In this document: positions 29,650-43,371 of the stretch, one piece after another
How the letters are laid out: each line of letters starts with the position of its first letter
Position numbering within the stretch: position 1 is the first letter of the stretch
DNA from: Lucifuga dentata
Lineage: Eukaryota > Chordata > Actinopteri > Ophidiiformes > Bythitidae
Assembly (NCBI GenBank): GCA_014773175.1
Contig: VXCM01000974.1
Location: 62,001 to 126,000 of the forward strand
Length of the DNA: 64,000 nucleotides
Direction of reading: 5' to 3'
The notes under the pieces: model-generated
What the model saw: the letters and a program-made list of their open reading frames with translations, nothing else
What the model was told of the DNA's origin: nothing
Database searches by the model: none
Position numbers and translations under genes: made by a program

Positions 29650-32600
29650 AAAGGCATCGAGGGAGAAAACAATGTGAAATCCAGACATGAGAACAGGCAC
29701 AGATGAAGAGATGAAGAAACAGAGTATTATGAAAATACTGTTTACAAGGAGACAGAGACAGAACAGACAACAGAGTGGAAGGGGAAAAGACTTTCTGCAA
29801 ACTGTTCTGATTTCATGCATAAGAATATTTTCTTCCTTTTTACCTCTGCTGTTTATGATGACAAGGCTACAGACAAGTGTAAGAACTATGAACATCTCAC
29901 AGTGTTTAAGTAAAAACATACATACACACACATTACTACAAGTGCTGCCAAAGAGCCAGACAATTCAAACCACATGAGAACTAATATAAAGCCAGGCACA
30001 TCGAGACACACATACACACTATAACACAACTGCTTGTGATAAATCAGCTTCACTGTGCAACAGGATTCCACCAAATGTGAGGAGGAGGAATATTCGTGGT
30101 GCACATGTGTGATGCACTCTCTATGTTTTCAGTTATCCCTCTGTTCTCTTTTCTTTAGGGAATAGGAGATCAGGCAGAACTAATGGTGGTTTGGCATGTT
30201 AGAGTGAAGATTAACTCTAATAACAACACTGAACATCTGCCTGTTTGCAGCTTGTCACGGGGTAAATCTGACACAGAGATGCATTGTTTCAGGGGATATA
30301 AGGTTTTGAAAGGGGAGTGCATGGATTGTGTGTTGTCATAGAGATAAACGGCGACCGTCTCACTGCTCAGTGTACATGTTCACACATTAAATTATTGTAA
30401 AGTGAGGTGGTTTGTGCGGCTTTGGGTTTAAAACGATTTTCAGCATGTTAGCTTATCTCTTACTTCTGCAGGGTGAGGCTGAGGTTGCCAGTGCAGTTCT
30501 TGATTTTGTTCTGGGCCTCCAGGTGGTTCATGCCCTCTGTAGCAATGCCGTCAATGGACAAAACCAAGTCTCCAACTGCAATACCACCTTCGGATGCCTT
30601 CCCGCCCTCTGTCAGCTGCAAAAAAAAAAAAAAAAAAANAAAAAAAAAAAAAAAAAACCCACAAAGATTACTCATCTACACCACCAGCAGCACCACCATC
30701 AGCATTATTAATATGGGTGGGTGAAGGTGCTGTATTCACCCTGTGTTCAACGCAGGATTTATGAATCTATTCCATTACAGGAGTATTTAGTTAAATCTAA
30801 TGACAGGGCCGATTCTCAGCCACATGATGGAGGGTCTACTGTACTTTCACTGAAGTGTGTCTAACAGCTGGAGCCTCCATCTTTGACTTACCTTTGTTTG
30901 TTTTTATGACTTTCTGTAATACTAGGCATAGAGTGTTACAGCAGTTCAAAAGGTCTGTTACCCATAGCATGTACGAGAGAAAAGATCATAGCCATCAATG
31001 TGATCCTTGTGTTCACATTTCCTTCCATTTCCTCATTCAGCATTTGCTTATAGTAGCCTGCTTTATAAGACATTAAATTACATTTGTAAGACATTGATTT
31101 TTCTAGCATCAGTATAAGGAATATGGAATCAGAAAGTTAGAAATACTACAGAGCTTTTCTTGATTAAACATACAAAATAAAATAAGAGTAGCAAGTAACA
31201 AGTACATTTGTTAAATTAAATTAAAAAAAAAAGAAACCATTAATAATATAATGTAGAATCTAGAAAAAAATTAGCATTTTGCCTGTGTTATGTCAAATCA
31301 CACTGTAGCACTTTGATAGCAGAAAAAATTAACCTTGTCTTGACTTTCACTTTGTCGTTGCAATAAACACCAAATAAAGTGAATCTTATCGCAGTAAAAT
31401 GCAATTATGTCATTATGCTCCTCACAAAATGTTGTTAAAAAGGTGACCAATAGCTAATGGGACTACATGGTTGAGATACATGCCCATTTTGTGGGTTTTT
31501 GATAAGGCAGAAAACTCTCAGATCTCAATGATCATACACATACACTCTATTTCCGTTGTTTCTTATTTTCAGTATCTTCAGTAAATGTCAACATCTAAAC
31601 AAAGTTGAACTGCTTCACTTCTACTCTGGGGGAAGCTGGTTAATTTGAAACATTCAAGCCACGCAAAAGAATTCTCATGTTTAAACAGCAGAGGTGGTAT
31701 TAAATACAAGAATCCAATATGTCCAAATGTACTTGTCATTTATAATATATGATGACATAATTATGTCATGCATTTGGGGATCAAGAATAACCAATTCTAT
31801 AAGGCTGAAGTTTTAAAAAAAAATACAATATTCATGCACCCGTAACTTATGTGGATGTCCATCTATCTATGAAAAATATTGAACAGATTTAGTAAATAAT
31901 TGTTGGAATAATTGCAAGGAAACTAAGCATTTAACAATCAAGCTCAATCATACAAAATCACTGGTATTTTCCTTTAACTACAGAGAAGGCAGTGCATTGT
32001 GTCTGTATCTGTTCGATAAGCCAGAGCCATACTTATCAGTCAGCGAAGGAAAGACAGTGACAAATTTAGAAATGTGCGTAGGATGTTACACGTCTTTTTC
32101 CCATGACGCTAAAGCGCGGTGTCTATGGCCATTTGAACCTCTCATTCTAAAATTATTATTGATATTATGTTGTTTTCTTACAATACAGATACAGTCCAAA
32201 GTGTAAATGATCAAACAATGTCCCAATATAATATAGAAATATACTTTATAGAAAAAGAATATCAGTTAATGTTTAAGATGACACCTGTGCACAAAGCTCG
32301 GCTGTTCAAATACAACTTAGGATTTGCACTGATCGTTTTTATTATTAATAAATAAACACTTAGAAACTGTTAATTTATTTAAAAAGCACAAATGCTGTGG
32401 TTCTGACGATTCTTGGTTACAGAAAAAGTCTAAGTGTGTCTAAAGGGGAGTGAGGTCATTTGTTTCTTTTGACACCACAAAAAAGAAACGCACAGCCCAC
32501 TTCACTGCACACACTCTCTCTCTCACACACACATACAAGCCACTTTTGTGGATGTTCTCAGCATGAAATGGCTCTTGCTCTTTCAACAGAAANCATACAA

Positions 32601-32818
32601 GCCACTTTTGTGGATGTTCTCAGCATGAAATGGCTCTTGCTCTTTCAACAGAAAAATATATATCTCTTGGACAAGTTTTCATTTGATGTGTATTTAAGAA
32701 AAAGAGTTTGAATTTGGAATTAAATCGAAGCATGAGAAAATACAAAATGGGTTTAGCCGCAGTGACATCTTTGATGTGTTACATTTGTCTCTGCCTATTT
32801 CCTTTTTTTTTTTTTTTN

Positions 32819-32863
<45 letters not shown>

Positions 32864-33833
32864 CTAATAAAAGAGGCTCTGCACTCGGATTAGTGTTAAG
32901 ACTCTGTGGCCCCAACCTTTTATAGTCATATTAGTCCAACACACGCAACATCACTCACTGCCACACACAACCACAGAGGGCATGAAGGAGTGAGGAATGA
33001 GGGATTGAGTTGACTTTAGTGAAGATGGAAAGAAAAAGAGGGGACGGAGATAAACAAGGAGAAATCTGAATCTGTGGGCTCTTTATTCGGTACATTCTGA
33101 CTCATTTCCAGTGGTGTGTTCATACTATTATGGACCCAGTGTTCACCACAAAATGTTGAGTTCTGTGTTTTCCCTCAATTACTGCACTGTTTTGTTCCCC
33201 TACACTCTCTCTCTCTCTCACTCACACACTTGCATGCCTAAACTGTAGAGACACCCCTCTTTCAAATCCCATTCCAAAGGTCCTTAAACTAATGATATTA
33301 ATGATGATAGCAACACTTTTTACAAGTTTTTTCTCCAACTTACACATGCAGGAGTGTTGGATCAGAAATTACAGGAAAGGAAAAGAAACAAAATTTTAAA
33401 ATCCATACCCTGAATTGGGTATTTTGAGAAGTGAGAGACAGCGGAGTCTATATAACTGATCAAAAACAAGAAGCACAAAGCAGCTTTAATTTTTATTGGT
33501 GTTAGGCTATTAATGTGTGCAACTTCTTTTCTAACCAGTGGTGCAAGTCATCTGTGCTGGCAGGAAATCAGACAATCAGTTTCCAAATGCAAACATTTGT
33601 TTTCAATCATGATGATTAAAAAGATTTCAGAGCTCAACATACTGTAGTTTTCAGTTTTCATATCAAAGAGAGTGCAACGAGTCACTGAGAAAATCAGAAA
33701 CAGAAAACTCAATAATCTAAGTGCTGCATGATATTTGTTTTATGGCTTTGGTCCACGGGCCAAGACAGGAAAATTGTAGCTTTAGCACTTACCATGAAAT
33801 CCATTGTAGACAGTAATATGCAGAGGACACACA

Positions 33834-33876
<43 letters not shown>

Positions 33877-36800
33877 CACAACCTCAGACAGCATGAGCTC
33901 GGCTCCAAATGTCCAGGGACATCCGTTAACATTTGACTATGACTTATATTAATAACGCTGCAGGAGTCTGCCCTTTGATAAACCAGGAACACAAACATCT
34001 AATCAATGAGAAAACAGCTAAAACAGCTAAGAATAATGAATGTATGATTGGTAGTAAGAATAGAAACTTCACTTTACTTTTTTTCTATGGTTTGTACTTT
34101 CCACAGTGGGGTTAGTGAAACTTAGTAGTTCAAGGCAAGTGGACTTGTTTAGTGGTGAAGACGTCTTCACCGATCATTCAAGAAGCTTCTTCACTTCTGA
34201 GTAAATGGTGGCAGCACACCTTGGGCCAGGTGACCCTGGCCACATGGAAGTCATTGGGTTGGTGAAGCCATTCCAATCACAGCATTCATTTGAGACAGTA
34301 ACAGTATACACAGTACACAGTATACCTAGTATATTATATTTCATCCGGCCCTTCTGGCTTGGTTGTACACCTCATCAGACATCCACTGTGTTTATACATT
34401 TTCAGAATGCTCACACTGGAAGAGGTGAGGGATTATTGACAGCTGCTTCTTCTTGAGTTGCTGTACGTCTTCGTGACTAAACAGCAAATCCAGTTACCTT
34501 GAACTACTACAGCTAAAGATTCAGTGATCTGGATGAGTGAGAACCTGCACATACAGCATGGCTAGTGAAACATTCTCACAGGCCACAGTTGAATTTTCAC
34601 TAGTGGAGACAGACAGTGGCTGTTATGACCACAGAGGCCTGTTTGTGAACCTCAGCAGAGAGAGGAGGGACACAAAACCTGAGGTCTGATCTGCTTTAGC
34701 TATATGTCACAATTTACACAAGCTGGTATATGCATTTACATATTTTAACATCACAGATATTCTTTACTTTTAACACACATTTTCTTCAGCATATGAAACA
34801 TTACACTCCTTTATTATATATTCATGCAAAACGAAGAAATAAAACGCTGAATACTCATGTCAACACCTATTTAAACGAATGAGAAACACGCACGCAGTGT
34901 GTTAAAGCATTCACAGCTGAACGTGCCGTAATGCTTGCCGCAGTGTTGGTTTTCAACACATACATACTGTCTGATTTGAGTGCTTTGGGAAAAAAAAATC
35001 TGGTTTCAACACTTTGTAATAAAGTGTTGCAGCATTGTCTGGTTTGAACATACAATGTCCAGCTTGAGTGCTTTGAACAAAGCCTGCTTTCAGCACAAGC
35101 AGTGACAGAGATGACAGGCAGATGGTTCACATCACGATATGATCGCAACCCTGAGAGCAGGAGACACAAATACCAAGATTGTTTCCCTGTAACTTAAACA
35201 TTCACAAGAGCCACTTCCACATGCCAGCCATCAAAAATATTTATTTCACTTGGACCAAGCTGGGTCAGGACCTGAAAACGGATCACCCAGGAGGTCTTCT
35301 TTCAGTGGTGATGCTACATGACAAAAAAAAAACTGTTTTTAATTGCAGATATTTCACAGGGAAAAGAAATCCTTACATTAAACTTTTCTGCCCATCTGAC
35401 ATGTTATCAAAAGCACAATTATTAATCTGCCAGCTTCTTGAAAGAAAACAGGAAAATAACAAAACATAACAATATGAAGGTGATATGAGGAGGTACAGAC
35501 AGTGATTGAAGTGTAATGAGACAGTGGGAGAAATACTGGGGTGAGTGGGATTTATGGAGGTACAGAGATGAGGAAGGACAGATGTTAACTGTGAGAAGGG
35601 GGGAATTACTGTAAGAAAGTACAATGAGATGACTTCACCTCAAACCACTTGTATGGAATCATCAGTAACACACAGTAAATGGTGTAAGGCAAGGTTTTAT
35701 ATCAACTGATCCTGACAGAAGTAAAGCATGCAGGTGAGCTGTATTTTGAAAGTACCTGAAACATGATCCATCTGACAAAAAACACAACTCTCTTTTCCAA
35801 ACTTACAAATAGTGCATTTCACTTCCAGATTTTGGCCATGGTCCACTGCTGGGAATCTGTGATTGCCTGAGGTTAAAACCATTGGTCTTGCAAATGAAGA
35901 TCAAGCAAAAGAAGCTAATTATTAATGTAAGGTAGCATACACCTTACTGGAAATAAACCCTACAATCTCAAGTGGTTCCAAGTAGCCTATACATGACACA
36001 ATAATATGAAAGAGAAACTGGCAGAAAGAATTCAATATAGACTCTGGAGATTTTGTTCATTATATTAAACGGAGTGCAGCAACTGTCAGCTAGAATCAAT
36101 ATAATAGTTTTAAGGGTCCTGAGCCAGCCGGTGAAACTTTCTAAATGATTGAGCATTATTCTAATAGTATTTGCACATAATGTGTGTTTGTGCATGCACG
36201 TAATCTAATGAATGCACAGCATCTGAAAATAACTGTGTTGTTGTCTTCCTTAAAATGTGCACCAGTGTTGAAAGATTACTGGATGACTGGCTTCAGACTC
36301 TAATAAGAAAAGGCCACACTGGTTTGGGTTTTCATACATGTTTCACATAACCTATGGCTGCCAAACCAACAAGAACACACTGAACACATTATACATAAAA
36401 CTTTACAACCCAGAGTGATGGTGTGGCACTAGCATGCATGCATGCTAGTTACAAACAACCCCCCTATTCAAATATAATTTAACGGTGATACAAGCTAATT
36501 AGTGTTTTTTCTTTTCTTTTCTTTTTTTTTTAGGTTTAACAAGGTTTAATTAGGTTTAATAATTCTGCTTATGCTATTAAAGTCTGCTAAAGGAGTTTCC
36601 TTATGAGGCTGTTTGTATACATTAGAAGAACCAAATGATTATTCCAAAATGGAGCATATGTTTTTAGCTAGCTAATTCATTAACACACTAAAAGATAATT
36701 TTCATCAGAAAGCTCAATCAATGTGGTGTACCTTTTTTTATTTTCATGGATAAGCTGCCAAGTCAAGACACCACAAAGCATGCCCACCAAACATGCTGCA

Positions 36801-38970
36801 TGGTGAATAACTGTTGAAAGTAACTGTGAGGCACATTCTCACAATCACTAGCTGAATCAGTGGCTGAACTCAAAGTATAACACACTGCAATAGAAAAGGC
36901 AGGTTCAGTGTGTTATACTTTGAGAACAGAGGTTCAGAGGCAACAGACACCTGCAGACAGTTAAAGTTGGTTGAAATTACTGTGAAATAGAAATAGAAAT
37001 AATATCATCACTAGTTTGTCCCTCTATTCTTCAGCAGGCATAAGAATTAAAGGTTTAGGTAAATACCCATGCACAACTACAGGATACTCTTAACTAGTCT
37101 AAGTCCTTACAATGCTTTGAGAAAAAATGCTTTAAAAACAGGAAAGGCAGCTGTTACTGCTATTACTCCAAAACATTTATTTTCCTTATATTGAACCTGC
37201 TTCTTAATCACCCTACAGCCATTTCAGTGATATTTAAATCAGTACTTATAGTCAAACGATATAATTTTGAATATAATCACAGTCCAAAGGTCTGTATTCT
37301 GACAGGAGGGGACAGGAGACAGGGTAGAATTAAAAGAAGATGTAGAAACATTATTACATAATAAAAAACTAAATTATTTAGGACTGTTTTTTATAGTCAG
37401 TTGTAATACATGTTATGGTGTGGGTGTGTTCTGCCAGGTCATATCATTTTCTGGCCTGAAATAACTTTGTTTGACATAACAAGGAAGGCTTTGAATTTCA
37501 ATTTGAATTTGAATAAATTACTTGATGAAATCTCAGGTCGGTGGTCAGCATCTAACACAAACTTCCTGCTTTAAGCTGTGTCATGATCTTTATTAAAGAA
37601 AAAGCTAATTGTCACCAAACTGCTTTAAAAATTGAGACTGTCTGAAAACCTGTAAAATCTGTTGCAGTATTTGACGGAGGTGATGCCTGAATATATTTAA
37701 GGTGTGATTTTTCATTTCAACATGGTTCTTGTGTTGGCATGCATGACAGCAAAAGGGCTTCCATAGTGGATTATCCAGTCTATTACCAGGGAAGACAGAT
37801 ATGATGAGGTCAGCAGCAGGACCAGATAACCGTCAACATGCAATATAGAGGGATGAGCATTCCCAAAAAAGTAATCCCTCTCTTGTGTCTCATTCATCAC
37901 TGGTATAATGGTGCACACCAGTCTGACTAATGCAGTGCAACTAAAAATATTCTGAGACCATTTACAGGAGAGGAGATAAAGCACACATGTATGACCAAGA
38001 AAAACAGAAAATGAATGGTGCCACAAAAACATGACAAAAGAACAAGAATTGATCTCCAAATTCACAACTCTCAAAAACTGATCACACTGCTGTGAACTCA
38101 AAGTCAAGTCTGTTTCACACAGTCCAAACAAAACATGCCCCCCCCCCCCCCNCCCCCCCGGTGGCGGAGCAGTGGGTGGCCCGTAGATGAGAGCCTGGCC
38201 ACCCCAGTGGCCACCACACACAGTATCGACTCTCAGGTCAGTCATTTTTTAAATTTTTTTTAATATTTATTATCGCACTGAACCATTTCTGCCCGCAGTA
38301 GCTGAGCTGGAGCTTCATGTATACTCACACTTTAGAGTAGCTTTTACAAGTTTAAGAGGAGACATGATGGTTTTGTATTGCACAGCGCCGACATAATGTA
38401 TGTTCAGATATTCCCATTTTCTTTTTTTGCTTCAACATTTTCTTAGGTTTCTTTCAAAGAGGATAATCAATTACTACAGTTATTTCTACTGACTAGACTA
38501 TTTTTAGATAATATACCCTGATTTTAGCTAAAAGCAAGCATTCTCTAAACTCTGTTTAATTGTCTAAACACAGCCCTTTCTATTTGGGCCTAATGGGGAG
38601 TTGGGCTCATGGATGAGTGAGTGACTAAAAAAGGTAATATTTAGTCTACAACAATGCAACATGCAGAAAAAACCTGAACAAAAACCAATTAAGGTGCCAT
38701 CCCAAAGAGAGGTTTGTCAAAAATTGTCTGGCTCCGCCACTGCCCCCCTACCCCTCCACACACACCCACCCACATACACACACACACAGGCACTGTCAGA
38801 TTGATTTGTGGGAGAGGAAAAGATAACTGTTGATTCTGGCTCTGAAACAATTTCGCTAAGATTGATAGGGAAGCTTGGGAGTCATTTTATTAAGACAAAT
38901 TTAAGTATCATTAAATATCATATGGAGGGGCTGTCAACTTGTTCTGGTTCAGCACGATGCTTGCAACAAC

Positions 38971-39034
<64 letters not shown>

Positions 39035-41088
39035 NGTGCATGCATGTGTATGCATGTGTGTGCGTGTGTGTGTGCGTGTGTGTGCATGCATGTGCACGCA
39101 TGTGCAAATAACAGGAAGAGAAGCTGACAGTGGGAGAGAAAGACACATAGAGCGGTTCGGTTCTATGTATAGACCTAAACAGCCTTTGAAATAGACCCAT
39201 CATCTGGTCAATTGTTATCATCTCCTGCTGAAAAAGCCTCTCTGGGGAAGCAGCACACTGATGTACTTCCAGGAACTGCATTCTTCCATGAAAAGGTTTT
39301 AATATAGATTAGTTGTCCAGTCATTTGTTTAGACAGAGCACTAAAACTGTGAAATGTGATCGCAAAATCTTCAACGCTAACAATCTTCACAGAGATTTAT
39401 ATAAAAAGATAACTCTAGTCCTAACAATTAGATCCATTATAAGGAAATAAGCACACAATATTATGTTGAGAAATTTAATTTAATTTTAATTTAATTTTTG
39501 TTGCTGCAGCCATATATGCAAAGATACCAGCTGTAAATTTTAAACACATTGCAACTTTTACTAAAATAATGTTAATTTTGATTACTATTTAAATTTGTGC
39601 CTGTAGTCTGCAGTGCAGTTTCAGAAATCCTATAGTCTGTCTCTGGATAATGTTGCGCCTGCATCCAGGAGCCTTTAAAACAGGACTACTACATTTGTCT
39701 CATAAGTGGGTGAGGTCATGGGAGCTGACCTGTGAAATGGTGCCACTATTCTTAGAAGCTTAATGCATACACTCCCCTGGGCTGACTTCCCTTAAATTAT
39801 TTTAGCAGTGAATCCTGTAAATGGGCTGCTCTCAGAAAGGCTTTATTATCGATTCAATGTGAAGCTCCTGTGTTGTAAATTTAAGTGTAAACAGCAGGTA
39901 GATGAACAATAGATCAGAGACAGTTTCAAAATAGTCTAATCTGTATAACCAGTAAATGGATTCCTCACAAAATGAATCATCACAGGACATTTTCTCTGAG
40001 GTCAGTTCAGAAGGATAACAATTAAATGGATTCTTCTCACAACAGCCATTCGTCCTCTGAGCAACACCTTGACCTGTGGACAGGTGTATCCACTGGTTCT
40101 CAAACGTTTTGAACCAAGTCGTTCATCTGATAGAATACAACTCACCAAAAAGCCACCACCTCTAAGAAAAATCACAGAAAACTTCATGCATATGTGCTAT
40201 ACTGAAACTGGTAAGTCTATAGCATCAGCGTGAAATGTTGCTGTCACTGACAATAGCATGGAAGTACATAGTGTTCACCCAAGAAGAGTTGCATTATTTC
40301 CAATAAAAACATCATGTTCTTAACTAAAAGAGAGTAATAGCTAATAAATACTAGCTTATAATAAAAAACCATCTTAATTAAACCTATTTTATTTGTGACT
40401 AACTTGGAACCCTAAAAGCATTTCCATTTCCAGAATCATCTGGTATACCACCAAGGGGCACTTCAAGTACCAATGATGGTACACATACAGAGTTTGAGAA
40501 CCACAGATTTCAACTAACTGTCCAGTAAATTGCATATCTACATTCAATACTATTGAACAAAAACATGCAAAAATGAAATCCTGGAGAGTTCAGAGTTACA
40601 ACAAACCCCAAATACAGATGTCAATCAGCACTCAGTGTCTTTTTACTAAAATTATTTTCTTTTTACCAAATGCCTTCTTTTGGACTAACAGTCAAACTAG
40701 GATCCGGTGGAACTCTGAGATCACAGTAAAACATTTCACTAACACTTTGAGAATCAACTCTGTCAATCTAGACCTGTTATAAATGTAAAAAGAACCAGCG
40801 AGGAGAATTTACAGAAACAGCAGTTACTGGGCAGGTATCTCAGAACATACAATAGTAATTGCAAATTCTCAATCCCATGTTGCAATACCAGTACAATGTG
40901 ATAATACTATGGTTACAGATAGTGTCATACACGGTATATTCACATACGTGTCGAGCTTAGTAACAGCAGCTGTGAGGATAAATGTGGTTTGGCAGTAATA
41001 CTGTGTTCTCTAACAAGCCCGACTCTGTGGTCACTTCTTAGAACCAGCTCTATGGTTAGACTGGCAAAGACTAATCCATGTGTTTCTG

Positions 41089-41167
<79 letters not shown>

Positions 41168-43125
41168 TGTATGTGTCAAGGCCAATTTATACTTTCCGCG
41201 TATGCGAGTCCTCGAGGGTCTGCGTGATGTAAAATTTGTCATCTACTTATGTCAGAGGGTGTATGCATTGCCTCTGTGTGAACGTTGTGTGCCTCCAATT
41301 TTTTGTGACCACGTGGACTTATTCACGTCTATCGGTGCTAGCTGCACATGCGCTAGAAAAACAAAATAGCAGCTGCATTTGGAGAGAGGTTGTGAAGAGA
41401 GCTGTCGCTACAGGGAAAGGAAACAGAAAGATGAAAGAGGGTCAGTTTACTAAATGTCTTATTAAACAGCCAAAATTAAAACAGAAATTAAACAGGTTTC
41501 AAACTAGTCATTTCTAATAACATACAAAAGGGGTGTGGCTTCCCTTTACCTCCCATTCTGCATTATTAACCTTACATCCCAGAATTCCCCCAACCCTCTC
41601 CATAAATATTTGCTAAATCTCCTATGAGCATAATCTTTACTAAACTGTAATGTCAAACCATAATGTGCATAAGTTCTATGTTATGATATTAGTTCTGTGC
41701 TGAATAAAGATGCATTTTATAACACACCATTAGTGTCTATGCACATTGAGTTCTACATAGACTGTGCTGATGCTTCCAGTAAAGTTGTAACTCGTGAAAT
41801 TAATACATAGATTCTGTTACGTTTCTGCAGAACTTATTTACCATTAAGGAGAGTTCACTTTAATTTCACCCTTGACATGGGGGCCCCTGAACTGCTGCGG
41901 GGCCCTAGGCAACCGCCTAGTTTGTGGTTCGCTATGCCACGGGCCAGCCCCGGATATCAATATCATGTTACATTCAATCTCATGTGGTTACCTCTCTTTC
42001 CCTTCTTCTCTCCTCCCATCCGCTCTGCTAATCTACATGTCTTTCCTCTTTGTTTGTTTATTTGTTTGTAGGACACTAAAGAATGGTTCTACATTTTTTT
42101 TTTTTAAAAAAAAGAGGTTATGCATTAAATAAAATTCATTAATTGCAAAAGTACAGTACAAAATGTTTTCATCTCACAAATTTTGAGGTGTTAGTTCAGG
42201 ACTGTACATATGGTGTTGTCTTTTTATTTCTTTCTTTATCTTGGTTTCTTTTTTCACTTTCTGTCTTCTGTCTGTCATCTTTCCTCTCAGTTATTCAGAT
42301 GGTATATTCCGTGATCTTGTGTCCACACACCCAAACACAAACACACACAGACACTCTCACACACCATTACAGCAAGAATTCACATGGCTCCAGTTAGTGG
42401 GAAAAGTATCACATCCAAAGTAATAACACAAACATGGCAACCCAAAGTGGACCCAAGGGGGATTGGCACAGGACTTTGCAAGCCATTCATCGTCAGCCTC
42501 ATATTGCCATAAGTCTGTACACTGCCAATTGTAGTGATTTGTGTGTGTGTGCGCGGGCGTGTGTGTTGTTGCCAGCTATATGAGGAACTAGCCTGTAAAG
42601 CTGCACTGGTCCAGCAGAATTGAACAGGAGCTTGAACAAACTTAGAAAAGGATTACCTTGTTTTAGCACTGCTTTAAAGTTAAACTGAGGAGGGAAATGT
42701 GTATGTGAACTTTTATGCATGAGGGTGTGCATGTAGAGCAGATTAGATGTTAGAGTAGACACTGAAAGGCATAGAAACCAAAGGACCATCAAGTTCCATG
42801 TTCAAGCTGTGGGAATGAAGCCATGATCTGTGTGCCAGAACTGATTGCTGCACATTTATACAGACACTCTAAGTGGAATACGTAGAAAATGAAAAAGCTG
42901 GTCCTGTATAGTCAGAACAAGACAGATGGTAAATGAGTTAGTTGTGCTGTGACAAACGTGGTGGGGGTCAGGTCAGGGGTTTACTAAAAGTGCAGCTTGG
43001 TAGTCTGGAGAGGACCATGTGACAAAGAAAGAGGAAAACTAGAAGGAAAGGAACTCAGTGCTCATCTTTTTCATCTCTTAACAGCCAAATGGCATTGTGA
43101 GAATATTACAGCTACCCTCTGAGAA

Positions 43126-43184
<59 letters not shown>

Positions 43185-43323
43185 CAGTACTTGTGTTGAG
43201 ATTTAAGAGGGGCATGTGCTTTTACCCTCACGGAACATTTTACAGACCAATGAGAGGTGTGAGGTGAGATGATTTGGAGTAGACCTATCATCATGTTCAT
43301 GTCTGTAGAGTGCCCATATTCGT

Positions 43324-43371
<48 letters not shown>

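Larger units (their letters stand above)
13580..30463. other. pdlim5 intron 2
   Basis: A 16.9-kb intron. It contains microsatellites, the 49-N gap, one single-N direct duplication (17356-17484), several short palindromes, interrupted poly-A and poly-T runs and one dispersed fish repeat (28978-29160). I find no convincing gene on either strand. Confidence 0.6.

Noticed and set aside
38808..39194. Plus-strand open frame of 128 codons
   Set aside because: Most of it is GT microsatellite giving Cys-Val repeats; no real protein feature.
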